Below the pieces are notes generated by a model that did no database searches, was not told where the DNA came from, and saw only the letters and a program-made list of their open reading frames with translations. Made by a program: the position numbers and the translations under genes. A DNA stretch of 6,134 nt from Methanosarcinales archaeon (GTDB lineage: Archaea > Halobacteriota > Syntropharchaeia > Alkanophagales > Methanospirareceae), in the NCBI GenBank assembly GCA_025464345.1, contig JAODGP010000065.1, positions 364 through 6,497 of the forward strand. The letters run 5' to 3'. Positions 1 to 6,042 of the stretch are shown in pieces. Positions within the stretch are counted from its first letter, which is position 1. Each line of letters starts with the position of its first letter.

Positions 1-716
1 CCTTTCACGAATACAACACCCTCTCGCATCTCCACACCCGTGAATTCCGCAGCATCACCGAGTACCACGACAGAGCCGCCATTGAGCAGTGCTCCGGTAT
101 TCATGCCCGCATTACCTTCTATAATCAGCAGCCCCTTACGCATCAGTATACCGGCACTTATGCCTGTATCGCCCCGCACACGTATTTTAGCCTCGACGCG
201 GTTACGTGCTGCGACTGTACTCCTCAGGATACCATCCCTTAGAACCAGCTCATCTTTTCTGTATTCATTTGGCGGCAGTAGTTCTTCGGGATGATGTAAC
301 AGCCACGTGATTGACACGAACTTCTTATAGCCTTTCAGATCGGATTTCACCTCTACAACATTGCCTAAGGGCTCTCTCACTCTACCCCGGACATATATTG
401 CACCGGCGACCATGCTCATGCCCAGATATGAACCGGCGTTGCCATCCACTATTATCGAGCCTGTATTGCTTATCGCTCTGCCATCACCGCCGAAATAGCG
501 GAGGCTGACGCCCATGCTCGTGCCAAGCCTGTTGCCCACATTGCCGCTTATACGGACATCTTCACCCTCTCGTAAGGCATCCACCACGTCCTCATACGTG
601 TGATCAGTACCCGGTATCCGCTCTGAAGGCTTGAGCTTCGTACCTTTATGCTGCCATAAGAAGTTATAAGTGAAATCGCCTATGCAGTCCAGAGCAGCGT
701 TCAGCTTCAGTTCCAT
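1..716 (-). CDS. GXGXG beta-helix protein (FwdC / glutamate synthase domain 3 superfamily), 3' end outside window
   Basis: I translated this frame by hand from the ATG at 716-714; 238 codons are visible and there is no stop before the left edge. The protein has repeated G-x-x-G-x-x-x-G turns typical of the right-handed beta-helix seen in formylmethanofuran dehydrogenase subunit C and glutamate synthase domain 3. One block is at residues 55-113 (ISGNVGNRLGTSMG, DGNAGSYLGMSM). A second is at about 178-239 (VRGDTGISAGILM, EGNAGMNTGALL, GDAAEFTGVEM). About 60 non-repeat residues (117-177) separate the blocks. The start is well supported: a GTGAT Shine-Dalgarno sequence (minus strand, 727-723) ends 6 bases before the ATG and overlaps the end of hef. 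The start lies 3 bases after the hef stop, so the two are probably one operon. Similar archaeal proteins are often labelled 'tributyrin esterase', but no esterase motif is visible here. Neither fwd/fmd nor glt subunits are beside it in this window, so I give no symbol; the fold is confident, the function unknown. Confidence 0.85.
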   Translation of the reverse strand, partial: MELKLNAALDCIGDFTYNFLWQHKGTKLKPSERIPGTDHTYEDVVDALREGEDVRISGNVGNRLGTSMGVSLRYFGGDGRAISNTGSIIVDGNAGSYLGMSMVAGAIYVRGRVREPLGNVVEVKSDLKGYKKFVSITWLLHHPEELLPPNEYRKDELVLRDGILRSTVAARNRVEAKIRVRGDTGISAGILMRKGLLIIEGNAGMNTGALLNGGSVVVLGDAAEFTGVEMREGVVFVK

Positions 717-719
717 ATC

Positions 720-2951
720 TCAATCACGGTATTCCGTACTCACCACCGCACGAATATGCTCGGCTGTCTTCTCTCCCACATGCTCAACCTCCATCAATTC
801 CTCCTTCGTGGCTGATACCAGCCGTTCTATCGTCTTGAATCTCCGTAGCAGATTCCTCGTTGTTACAATACCGATATTGGAGAGTGAAGATATGAAATAT
901 TCCTGCTGCGCCTTCAATGAAGCTGTTGGCTTCTTACCATGTGGATTCACCTCATGCGGGTTCGGTATCTGCTCCCGTTTCGCTATCACGTATATCAGCG
1001 AAGCGGTATCCGCCTCATCCCTGGTCTGTAATATCGGTACCGAAAGGTCAACGGTGATGGCAGCCATCACTGCCCTTACCACATTTGGATGTACATCACG
1101 GTTGCCATAGGGCGAATCTCCCTCAATAACCAATAACGGCTTCTCGTACTCGTCCTTCAGCCGTTTTATCTGCTCTAACAGATTCCTTCTCCTGTTAATG
1201 AGCGAATCGAGGAAATCATGCGTGGTCTTCCGCTCTATGCAAACCCGATCCGATACGACGTAATCACCGACCTCCAGATTCTTCAATTCCAGGTGCACAC
1301 CCGCTTTCTCCAGGAATCGTACCACACCAGACTTCGTCTCTCGCGTATCTGCGAACACTCTCAGTCGCGGTATCTCCGTGAGTGTCTGCTGTGTGTTCTT
1401 ATCCGTCTCGCTACTTTCCAGTTCCATCGTCTGTAGCTCGCTTATCCTCCTTCGCATCTCTCGCTCCTTACTCCGGCTGAGCCAGTAATATGCTTCGTCT
1501 TTTGTCCCTTTTGCGATTAACACGATTATTTTACCGACTTTCTTACGTGCTGTACGCCCTTTACGCTGTATGCTCCTTATGGCAGATGGTATGGGCTCAT
1601 AGAAGATCACTACATCGGTTGCCGGTATATCAAGCCCTTCTTCTGCGACTGAAGTGGCAACAAGCACGTTATAAAACCCTTCTTTGAACCTGTTCACAAT
1701 CTCTACCTGCTCCTTCTGCTTTAATCCGCGGTCGTCCATTCTCGTTGCCTGCCCGACGAACTTGACCGCTCTTATATCCGTATCAAGGTTGGATAGTGCA
1801 TTTAAAATCATCTCCGCAGTATCACGGTAATTCGTGAATACAATTATCCTCTGGTTCGGTCTCGCCCGTATCTCTTCTTCCAGTATCTGTATAAGAGCCG
1901 GGAGCTTTGGATGCTCTCCTCTGTATGATGATACCGCCCTCATCACCTCCAGGAACTTACCATCCTTGAGCAATCGTTTTGATGCCTTGCTACCGGTCTT
2001 TGAGAGTGCTTCGTTCCTCAGCCGATCTAAATATCTTCGTAATGCGAATACGCCCTCGGTCTCTATCAGTTCTATCGCATGTTTCAGCTTCAACACTTCT
2101 GCCTGGAGTGATAAAGCCTTATACAGGTCTGAATGCTTCTGTTTCGATAGCTGTGCCTCTATCATACCGCGCAATTCCAGTATCTCGGTCTTCGTTATCT
2201 CCCCGCTCTTCTTCCTTATGAACCCCAGTCGCCTCAGTTCCGCTATTCGCTCATCCAATACGCGCTCAAGCGATTTCCTCAGCTCTTTCAGCTCCGCCGG
2301 CACATCCACCGCACGCCATTCGAAATCTTTCCTGTATACGTAGGGTGCGACATCAGGGTCGTATTCTGTCCTGCTCTCCACACGCTTGACACCGAGTGAG
2401 TTACAGATCTCCATTATTTTGTCCCGCTCGCTACCCGGCGATGCGGTCATACCGAGCACCCGCGGCTCTCTCGCCTGTTCCGCATATTTCTCCGCTATAT
2501 ACACGTATGAGTAATTACCGACCGCACGGTGGCACTCATCGAATATAAGCAATGAGACGTCAGAGAGCGTGATCCTCCGGCTCAGCAGGTCGTTCTCTAT
2601 TATCTGCGGTGTACATACCACGATTCTGGCATCCTCCCACAGCTTCTTACGCTTATCCGGCAGTACTGTACCGGTAAATGTCTGTATAAGTGCGGGATCG
2701 AGTTTCAATACTGATTTTAAGAATGTTGAATGCTGCACCACCAGCGGTCTGGTCGGAGCGAGGAAGAGTATCTTGCCCAGCGGTAACCTATCAAGTATAA
2801 CGAGTAGCGCAATGGTGGTCTTACCCAGCCCGGTTGGCAGTACAACCATGAGCGATTCCTTCTTCGCCGCTTCGGCTATCGCTATCTGATAACTCCGCCG
2901 CTCTATCACTCCTTCTTTTAATAACGGATGCGAGATGAACCGCGAGTGCAT
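720..2951 (-). CDS. hef: Hef: XPF-family DNA helicase-nuclease
   Basis: This 743-residue protein is close to the usual Hef length (about 750-770). The N-terminal half is a superfamily 2 helicase: motif I LPTGLGKT (38-45), Ia APTRP (65-69), II DECH (138-141), III TASPG (169-173) and VI QRKGRTAR (462-469). A charged helical insert (about 210-340) between the RecA lobes is typical of Hef/FANCM. An XPF nuclease domain follows, with DTRE (535-538) and the signature GDYV...IERK...D (562-579), so the metal-binding residues are present. The tail (about 685-743) has tandem helix-hairpin-helix motifs (SNIGIVTTRNLL, VEHVGEKTAEHI). Known family role: Hef unwinds and cuts forked or stalled replication structures, usually as a dimer and often with PCNA. 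Every motif is intact and I see no frameshift. The ATG at 2951 leaves the expected short N-terminal extension before the Q-motif-like region. It is the first gene of a minus-strand pair, 3 bases ahead of the GXGXG gene. Confidence 0.97.
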   Translation of the reverse strand: MHSRFISHPLLKEGVIERRSYQIAIAEAAKKESLMVVLPTGLGKTTIALLVILDRLPLGKILFLAPTRPLVVQHSTFLKSVLKLDPALIQTFTGTVLPDKRKKLWEDARIVVCTPQIIENDLLSRRITLSDVSLLIFDECHRAVGNYSYVYIAEKYAEQAREPRVLGMTASPGSERDKIMEICNSLGVKRVESRTEYDPDVAPYVYRKDFEWRAVDVPAELKELRKSLERVLDERIAELRRLGFIRKKSGEITKTEILELRGMIEAQLSKQKHSDLYKALSLQAEVLKLKHAIELIETEGVFALRRYLDRLRNEALSKTGSKASKRLLKDGKFLEVMRAVSSYRGEHPKLPALIQILEEEIRARPNQRIIVFTNYRDTAEMILNALSNLDTDIRAVKFVGQATRMDDRGLKQKEQVEIVNRFKEGFYNVLVATSVAEEGLDIPATDVVIFYEPIPSAIRSIQRKGRTARKKVGKIIVLIAKGTKDEAYYWLSRSKEREMRRRISELQTMELESSETDKNTQQTLTEIPRLRVFADTRETKSGVVRFLEKAGVHLELKNLEVGDYVVSDRVCIERKTTHDFLDSLINRRRNLLEQIKRLKDEYEKPLLVIEGDSPYGNRDVHPNVVRAVMAAITVDLSVPILQTRDEADTASLIYVIAKREQIPNPHEVNPHGKKPTASLKAQQEYFISSLSNIGIVTTRNLLRRFKTIERLVSATKEELMEVEHVGEKTAEHIRAVVSTEYRD

Positions 2952-2965
2952 GCTAAAAGAATATC

Positions 2966-2975
2966 ATTAAAATAA
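2966..2975 (+). promoter_or_regulatory. Candidate TATA element for the GNAT gene
   Basis: ATTAAAATAA on the plus strand is the AT-rich box whose spacing predicts a start site near 2997, just ahead of the ATG at 3001, which would make an almost leaderless mRNA. It lies between the hef start and the putative hef TATA element, so the two promoters overlap. Assigned by position and composition only. Confidence 0.35.
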
Positions 2976-2980
2976 TTAAG

Positions 2981-2990
2981 GATTAAATAA
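2981..2990 (-). promoter_or_regulatory. Candidate TATA element for hef
   Basis: On the minus strand this reads TTATTTAATC, an AT-rich box. A start site about 26 bases downstream would fall near 2959, giving hef a leader of roughly 8 bases. It lies in the 49-base gap between hef and the divergent acetyltransferase gene, which must hold both promoters. Assigned by position and composition only. Confidence 0.4.
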
Positions 2991-3000
2991 CCATAGGGAT

Positions 3001-3519
3001 ATGAGTATCTGTTCTCTGGATACGTATACAGGCGAGAGACATCGTGCAATAAGGCTGGGTAAAGAGGATGCGAAAGACATTTCCGAACTTTACAGGGAGG
3101 TCTGGCTGAAGGCGTACGAATATCCGGAGGAATGGCGGAAGAAGCGTGCGATAAGCGAGGAAGAGGTGAAGAAGGAGATGGATTCCGGCTATTTCTTCTT
3201 CGGTGTTCGTATAGATGGCAGGCTTGTGGGCGTATATAAAGCATCAATAACAGAACGTGGCTGTTTCGGCGAGCATCAGGCTGTCCTGCCTGAGTATCGT
3301 AACCAAGGTGTTGCTTCTGCGATGTATGAGCAGTTCTATGAGTTCGCAAAAGCGAATAAATGTAAGGTGAATTATGTGAATATTCTGGCAGGGAATGAAC
3401 CTTGCGAGCGAGCAATGAAGAAGTTCAACTTTTACAAGACTGGCGAGCCCTGGGAGCAAAGCAAGGGGATGCTCGTTCAGACGTACGAGCGGAAGGTGGA
3501 CACAGAGGAAGAGGATTAA
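3001..3519 (+). CDS. GNAT-family N-acetyltransferase
   Basis: This 172-residue protein has the single-domain GNAT layout. An N-terminal beta strand and helix (AIRLGKEDAKDISELYREVW, 16-35) lead into the central sheet (FFFGVRIDGRLVGVYKAS, 65-82). The acetyl-CoA pyrophosphate-binding motif A follows as VLPEYRNQGVASAMYEQF (95-112), with R100-x-x-G103-x-A105 fitting the R/Q-x-x-G-x-G/A signature. Motif B is seen as N132-E-P-C-E-R-A-M-K-K-F-N-F-Y-K-T-G, the usual asparagine plus 'aromatic-K-x-G' ending. The protein should transfer an acetyl group from acetyl-CoA to an amine; the substrate (small molecule, peptide N-terminus or lysine) cannot be read from sequence. The last residues are very acidic (DTEEED). 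The ATG at 3001 is taken because it sits just before the first core strand; GGGAT just upstream is too close to be a normal Shine-Dalgarno site, so a leaderless mRNA is likely. It stands alone on the plus strand, divergent from hef and convergent with the radical SAM gene. Confidence 0.88.
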   Translation: MSICSLDTYTGERHRAIRLGKEDAKDISELYREVWLKAYEYPEEWRKKRAISEEEVKKEMDSGYFFFGVRIDGRLVGVYKASITERGCFGEHQAVLPEYRNQGVASAMYEQFYEFAKANKCKVNYVNILAGNEPCERAMKKFNFYKTGEPWEQSKGMLVQTYERKVDTEEED

Positions 3520-3586
3520 CATCCAGAAGCCATAGAACTGCTGATGGCGCCCGCGACTCCAGTGATGAGTTCAAAAGCAATCCACC

Positions 3587-4525
3587 TCAGCATGAGAGCC
3601 AGAAGACCTTACCGCGGTATCTCACACGCTTTATCTTACCGCACTCGCGCAGCCTCTTCAGGCTGTCTGGAATATTCACGTAGCCCATCCTGTTCAGGGT
3701 CTCAATAACCTGCGTCTCCCGCATTGGATGCCGTCTTATCAATGCCATAATCGCTTCTTCCGGACTCTCGAACCCGGCAACCGAGAATTCACCCCGCTCT
3801 TCCCCGGTTATATCCCGCACATTGAGATCGCTGAGAACCGCAAGTGCAAGTTCAATAGCTTCTTCATCGGGTGGTACCGCCCATGACTCTGCTGGTGGTC
3901 TTATCGGTACATTCAGGTACGTACGTTCGGGTTCTATGCGTTCAAGCTGGTATCTTAGCGCCTCCAGCTCCTCTTCCACATCATTGATACCTTTTACCAG
4001 CATGACTTCCATCCATATCTCGCCCTCATACCTCCTGCTGAACTCGGATATACCCCTGACTATCGTTTCAAAATCAAGCTCTCTATGTGGTCTGTTTATC
4101 TTATGGAATGTCCGGGGTGTACCTGCATCAAGCGATGGCATAACGACATCAGCGCTCTGCAGCTCCGCTCTCACATCCGAACGATAAAGAAGCGACCCGT
4201 TTGTATCCACCGCGACCGGTATATCCACTATCTCCTTTGTCTTTTCAATTAACCGTCCCAGGCTCTTGCATAAAGTGGGCTCACCTTCTCCAACGAACGT
4301 AACGAAATCAATCGCGCCTTTTTGCTGTTCTATTGCCCGCTCAATCTCTTCCAATATCGCCTCCGGCACGAAGAAGTCCTCACGCTGAACGGTCATACGT
4401 GTTGTCCTGCCAAGCTGACAGTACACACAGGAATAATCACACGTCTTAAAAGGAACAGGACTGACGCCTAAGGAACGCCCAAGCCGCCGTGACGGTACCG
4501 GTCCATAAACTACTCCTGAGCTCAC
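3587..4525 (-). CDS. Radical SAM protein with C-terminal winged-helix-like domain (COG0731-type)
   Basis: This 312-residue protein begins with the family signature YGPVPSRRLGRSLG (7-20) followed by C29-x3-C33-x2-C36, the cysteines that hold the 4Fe-4S cluster which cleaves S-adenosylmethionine. GEGEPTL (79-85) is the SAM-binding 'GGEP'-like motif. D107-T-N-G and the later strands (about 126-245) fit the rest of the partial TIM barrel. Residues about 254-312 look like a separate winged-helix domain (helices around PEEAIMALIRRHP and ETQVIETLNRMG, then a basic strand KIKRVRYRGKVFW). The chemistry and substrate are unknown. Close relatives are annotated only as Fe-S oxidoreductases and are distant from TYW1. 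The start is a GTG at 4525-4523 that shares GTGA with the cobT stop codon, so translation is probably coupled to cobT; a GAGGAG purine run lies just upstream. The signature begins at residue 7, which leaves little room for another start. Confidence 0.9.
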   Translation of the reverse strand: MSSGVVYGPVPSRRLGRSLGVSPVPFKTCDYSCVYCQLGRTTRMTVQREDFFVPEAILEEIERAIEQQKGAIDFVTFVGEGEPTLCKSLGRLIEKTKEIVDIPVAVDTNGSLLYRSDVRAELQSADVVMPSLDAGTPRTFHKINRPHRELDFETIVRGISEFSRRYEGEIWMEVMLVKGINDVEEELEALRYQLERIEPERTYLNVPIRPPAESWAVPPDEEAIELALAVLSDLNVRDITGEERGEFSVAGFESPEEAIMALIRRHPMRETQVIETLNRMGYVNIPDSLKRLRECGKIKRVRYRGKVFWLSC

Positions 4526-5586
4526 CGCTCCTCTCTATCTGATACGCCAGCTTCTTCAAACGTAGCCATCTCACGCAGTATCTTACACGACGCATCCACA
4601 ATGCTGATTCCCAGTGCCGCACCTGTACCCTCACCGAGCCGCATCTTCAGGTCGAGCAGGGGTGTTAGCCCGATGTAATCCAAAATAGCCTGGTGTCCCG
4701 ATTCTACCGACATATGCGATGCGATGAGATAATCTTTCAGCCTGGGATTGAGTTCACAGGCAATAAGTGCTGCTGCACCGGATATAAAACCATCTATGAC
4801 CGCAGGGACACGGTGTGCCGCTGCAGCAAGCATTACACCTGCCATACCGCCAATCTCAAATCCACCCAGTTTCGCCAATATATCAATTGCATCGTTCCTA
4901 TCCGGCTTATTAACCGCTAACGCACGCTTTACCAGCTCTATCTTACGCTTGAGCCCTGTATCATCGAGACCAGTGCCACGTCCAGTTACCTCTTCCACAG
5001 GTTTGCCTGTTACGAACGCGGTAATGGCACTGCTTGGAGTGGTATTGCCTATGCCCATATCACCAATGCCAACGATATCCAGACCCTTAACCAGTTCATC
5101 CTCCAGCACTTCGATACCCGCTTCTATTGACCGAATAGCATATTCATAGCTCATTGCACCACCTTTCGATATGCTCGCAGTACCATATCCAATCTTCTTA
5201 TTAACGAAAATCCCGGTTTTTACTTTTATGTCCTCTGCCACGCCCATATCCACTACAACCACCCGCGCACCGACATGCCGTGCGAGGACGTTTATTGCCG
5301 CACCGCCATTAAGGAAGTTGTAGACCATCTGCGCGGTTACTTCTCTCGGATATGCACTCACACCTTCTGTAGCTATACCATGATCTCCTGCCATCGTTAT
5401 AATCACTCTGTGCTTCAGTTCCGGCGTGGGATTTCCAGTAATACCCGCGACCTTCATTGATAGCGATTCCAGTATACCGAGGCTACCCTGAGGTTTCGTC
5501 AATCGGTTCTGTCGCACCCTCGCCGCATCCATAGCCGCGCTATCCAGAACGCCCGTCTTCCCTATCAATTCTCTTATTTTATCCAT
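4522..5586 (-). CDS. cobT: CobT: nicotinate-nucleotide--dimethylbenzimidazole phosphoribosyltransferase
   Basis: The enzyme moves phosphoribose from nicotinate mononucleotide to a benzimidazole base, giving the alpha-ribazole phosphate used for the lower nucleotide loop of cobamides. The 354 residues match the bacterial-type CobT length (Salmonella CobT is about 356) and its motifs in order: KPQGSLG (31-37), AGDHGIATEGVSAYP (66-80), GIGDMGIGNTT (173-183), GRGTGLDD (202-209), GGFEIGGMAG (241-250), SVESGHQ (293-299) and RLGEGTGA (316-323). E319 in the last motif corresponds to the known catalytic glutamate. It is the bacterial-type form rather than the separate archaeal type represented by MJ1598. 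Methanogens commonly make 5-hydroxybenzimidazole cobamide, so the real base may be that one. The ATG at 5586 lies only 8 bases after the tRNA-Arg gene, with GTGAT directly abutting the start codon. The radical SAM gene follows with a 4-base overlap. The reading frame is intact. Confidence 0.96.
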   Translation of the reverse strand: MDKIRELIGKTGVLDSAAMDAARVRQNRLTKPQGSLGILESLSMKVAGITGNPTPELKHRVIITMAGDHGIATEGVSAYPREVTAQMVYNFLNGGAAINVLARHVGARVVVVDMGVAEDIKVKTGIFVNKKIGYGTASISKGGAMSYEYAIRSIEAGIEVLEDELVKGLDIVGIGDMGIGNTTPSSAITAFVTGKPVEEVTGRGTGLDDTGLKRKIELVKRALAVNKPDRNDAIDILAKLGGFEIGGMAGVMLAAAAHRVPAVIDGFISGAAALIACELNPRLKDYLIASHMSVESGHQAILDYIGLTPLLDLKMRLGEGTGAALGISIVDASCKILREMATFEEAGVSDREER

Positions 5587-5594
5587 ATCACGTA

Positions 5595-5667
5595 CGGAGT
5601 CGCTGGGATTTGAACCCAGGTCATCGGGTCCGAAGCCCGAAGGGATAGTCCGCTACCACACGACTCC
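5595..5667 (-). tRNA. tRNA-Arg (anticodon UCG)
   Basis: Folding the minus strand by hand gives a 73-base tRNA. The acceptor stem is GGAGTCG / CGACTCC (7 perfect pairs) with discriminator G73. The anticodon stem is TCGGG / CCCGA with loop CTTCGGA, so U33, anticodon UCG (reading CGA) and purine G37 are in place. The variable loop has 4 bases. The T arm is CTGGG / CCCAG with loop TTCAAAT. The D loop holds A14, G15, G18, G19, A20 and A21; A20 and C35 are standard arginine identity elements. The D stem is weak: only two Watson-Crick pairs (G11-C24, G12-C23), flanked by U10/C25 and U13/U22 mismatches. CCA is not encoded, as is common in archaea, and there is no intron. The gene reads toward cobT, which begins 8 bases beyond its 3' end. 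Confidence 0.95.
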
Positions 5668-5715
5668 ACGATCTTACAGTTTTATACCGCCCTCTCGCTC
5701 ATTTCATCACTCACC

Positions 5716-5725
5716 TATTTATTTT
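5716..5725 (-). promoter_or_regulatory. Candidate TATA element for the tRNA-Arg-cobT-radical SAM unit
   Basis: The minus strand reads AAAATAAATA here. A start site about 26 bases downstream would lie near 5694, leaving a leader of about 27 bases to be removed by RNase P. A second AT-rich box, TATAAAA (minus strand, 5686-5680), is closer to the tRNA, but normal spacing would put its start site inside the tRNA, so it is less likely. Assigned by spacing only. Confidence 0.45.
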
Positions 5726-5815
5726 GAATTGAGCGAATTAAACTTTTGCACTCATCCATACCAATGGCAGATTTCAGTTGACGAAGAGGTGTCTGGTAAA
5801 GTTGAGGGGCAGGAG

Positions 5816-5938
5816 GGCATAGCATACGCTCTATGAAGAACTTTCCTTTTATTCACTACCTTGAAATGTACGGTCTTCCTATGGCGGTCATAAGCGATAT
5901 GCAATCGTCGAATGAAGAGCGTTATGCCAGATATACCT
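5816..5938. repeat. Interrupted inverted repeat, arms about 95 bases apart
   Basis: The left arm GGCATA-(GCAT)-ACGCTCT (5816-5832) is complementary to AGAGCGT-TATGCC (5926-5938), giving 13 pairs (6 and 7) interrupted by a 4-base bulge on the left side. The arms would close a loop of about 93 bases. The sequence in between has no reading frame I trust. This could be the basal stem of a structured RNA or DNA element, or chance; the role is unknown. Confidence 0.4.
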
Positions 5939-5970
5939 CACCAGTACTGCCAGTATCACTTATCAAAAAT

Positions 5971-5988
5971 GCCGGAAGAAGTTCCGGC
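5971..5988 (-). terminator. Short GC-rich hairpin followed by a T run on the minus strand
   Basis: GCCGGAA (5971-5977) and TTCCGGC (5982-5988) are perfect 7-base complementary arms around a 4-base loop. On the minus strand the hairpin is followed by ATTTTTG, the shape of an intrinsic terminator. It would stop transcription entering leftward from the RHH gene side. On the plus strand it is followed by GGGGGC with no T run, so it would not act as a terminator in that direction. It may instead be a protein-binding site. The hairpin is plain in the sequence; its role is a guess. Confidence 0.4.
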
Positions 5989-6006
5989 GGGGGCAAAAGT
6001 GATTAC

Positions 6007-6014
6007 TTTATATA
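6007..6014 (+). promoter_or_regulatory. TATA box of the RHH gene
   Basis: TTTATATA is a textbook archaeal TATA element. A spacing of about 26 bases from its centre puts the start site near 6037, only some 6 bases before the ATG at 6043. The mRNA would be essentially leaderless, and no Shine-Dalgarno sequence is seen. This is the best-looking promoter in the window. Confidence 0.75.
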
Positions 6015-6038
6015 CTCTAATACTACTACAATTAGAGT
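6014..6038. promoter_or_regulatory. Palindrome between TATA box and start codon, candidate operator
   Basis: ACTCTAAT (6014-6021) and ATTAGAGT (6031-6038) are perfect 8-base inverted arms around a 9-base spacer. The site touches the last base of the TATA box, covers the predicted start site and ends 4 bases before the RHH start codon. A dimeric repressor bound here would block polymerase or TFB. Because the gene it precedes encodes a DNA-binding-type RHH fold, autoregulation is the simplest reading. The palindrome is seen directly; the binding protein is inferred. Confidence 0.6.
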
Positions 6039-6042
6039 GTAA

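Larger units (their letters stand above)
5668..6042. other. Intergenic region with no convincing gene
   Basis: These 375 bases hold the tRNA promoter on the left and the RHH-gene promoter and palindrome on the right. The middle carries two inverted repeats, listed separately. The only sizeable reading frame (plus strand 5833-6042, 69 codons) matches no family I know, runs straight through the TATA box and palindrome, and has its nearest purine-rich site (GGAGG at 5812-5816) 16 bases before the ATG, so I do not call it a gene. A small non-coding RNA in the middle cannot be excluded. Confidence 0.6.

Noticed and set aside
1834..2343. Long plus-strand frames opposite hef, and similar frames opposite cobT and the GXGXG gene
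   Set aside because: They lie antisense to well-supported genes, have low-complexity Ser-rich translations and no recognisable domains.
3562..3589. GTGATGA matching a C box of a C/D guide RNA in the gap between the GNAT and radical SAM genes
   Set aside because: No CTGA D box follows at the right distance (only CTCAG), so the match is probably chance.
3545..3590. tRNA-like 3' end (GAGTTCAAAAGC resembling a T loop)
   Set aside because: The flanking bases cannot pair as a T stem and there is no matching acceptor or anticodon arm.
5680..5686. TATAAAA on the minus strand as the tRNA-Arg TATA box
   Set aside because: It ends only 12 bases before the tRNA, so normal archaeal spacing would place the start site inside the tRNA; the box at 5716-5725 fits better.
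5704..5710. GTGATGA C-box match on the minus strand upstream of the tRNA, suggesting a C/D RNA-tRNA dicistron
   Set aside because: No D box is present between it and the tRNA; it overlaps a GGTGA run whose only reading frames are 2 to 6 codons.
5833..6042. 69-codon plus-strand reading frame ending just before the RHH gene
   Set aside because: It runs through the hairpin, the TATA box and the palindrome, resembles no known family, and lacks a properly spaced ribosome site.
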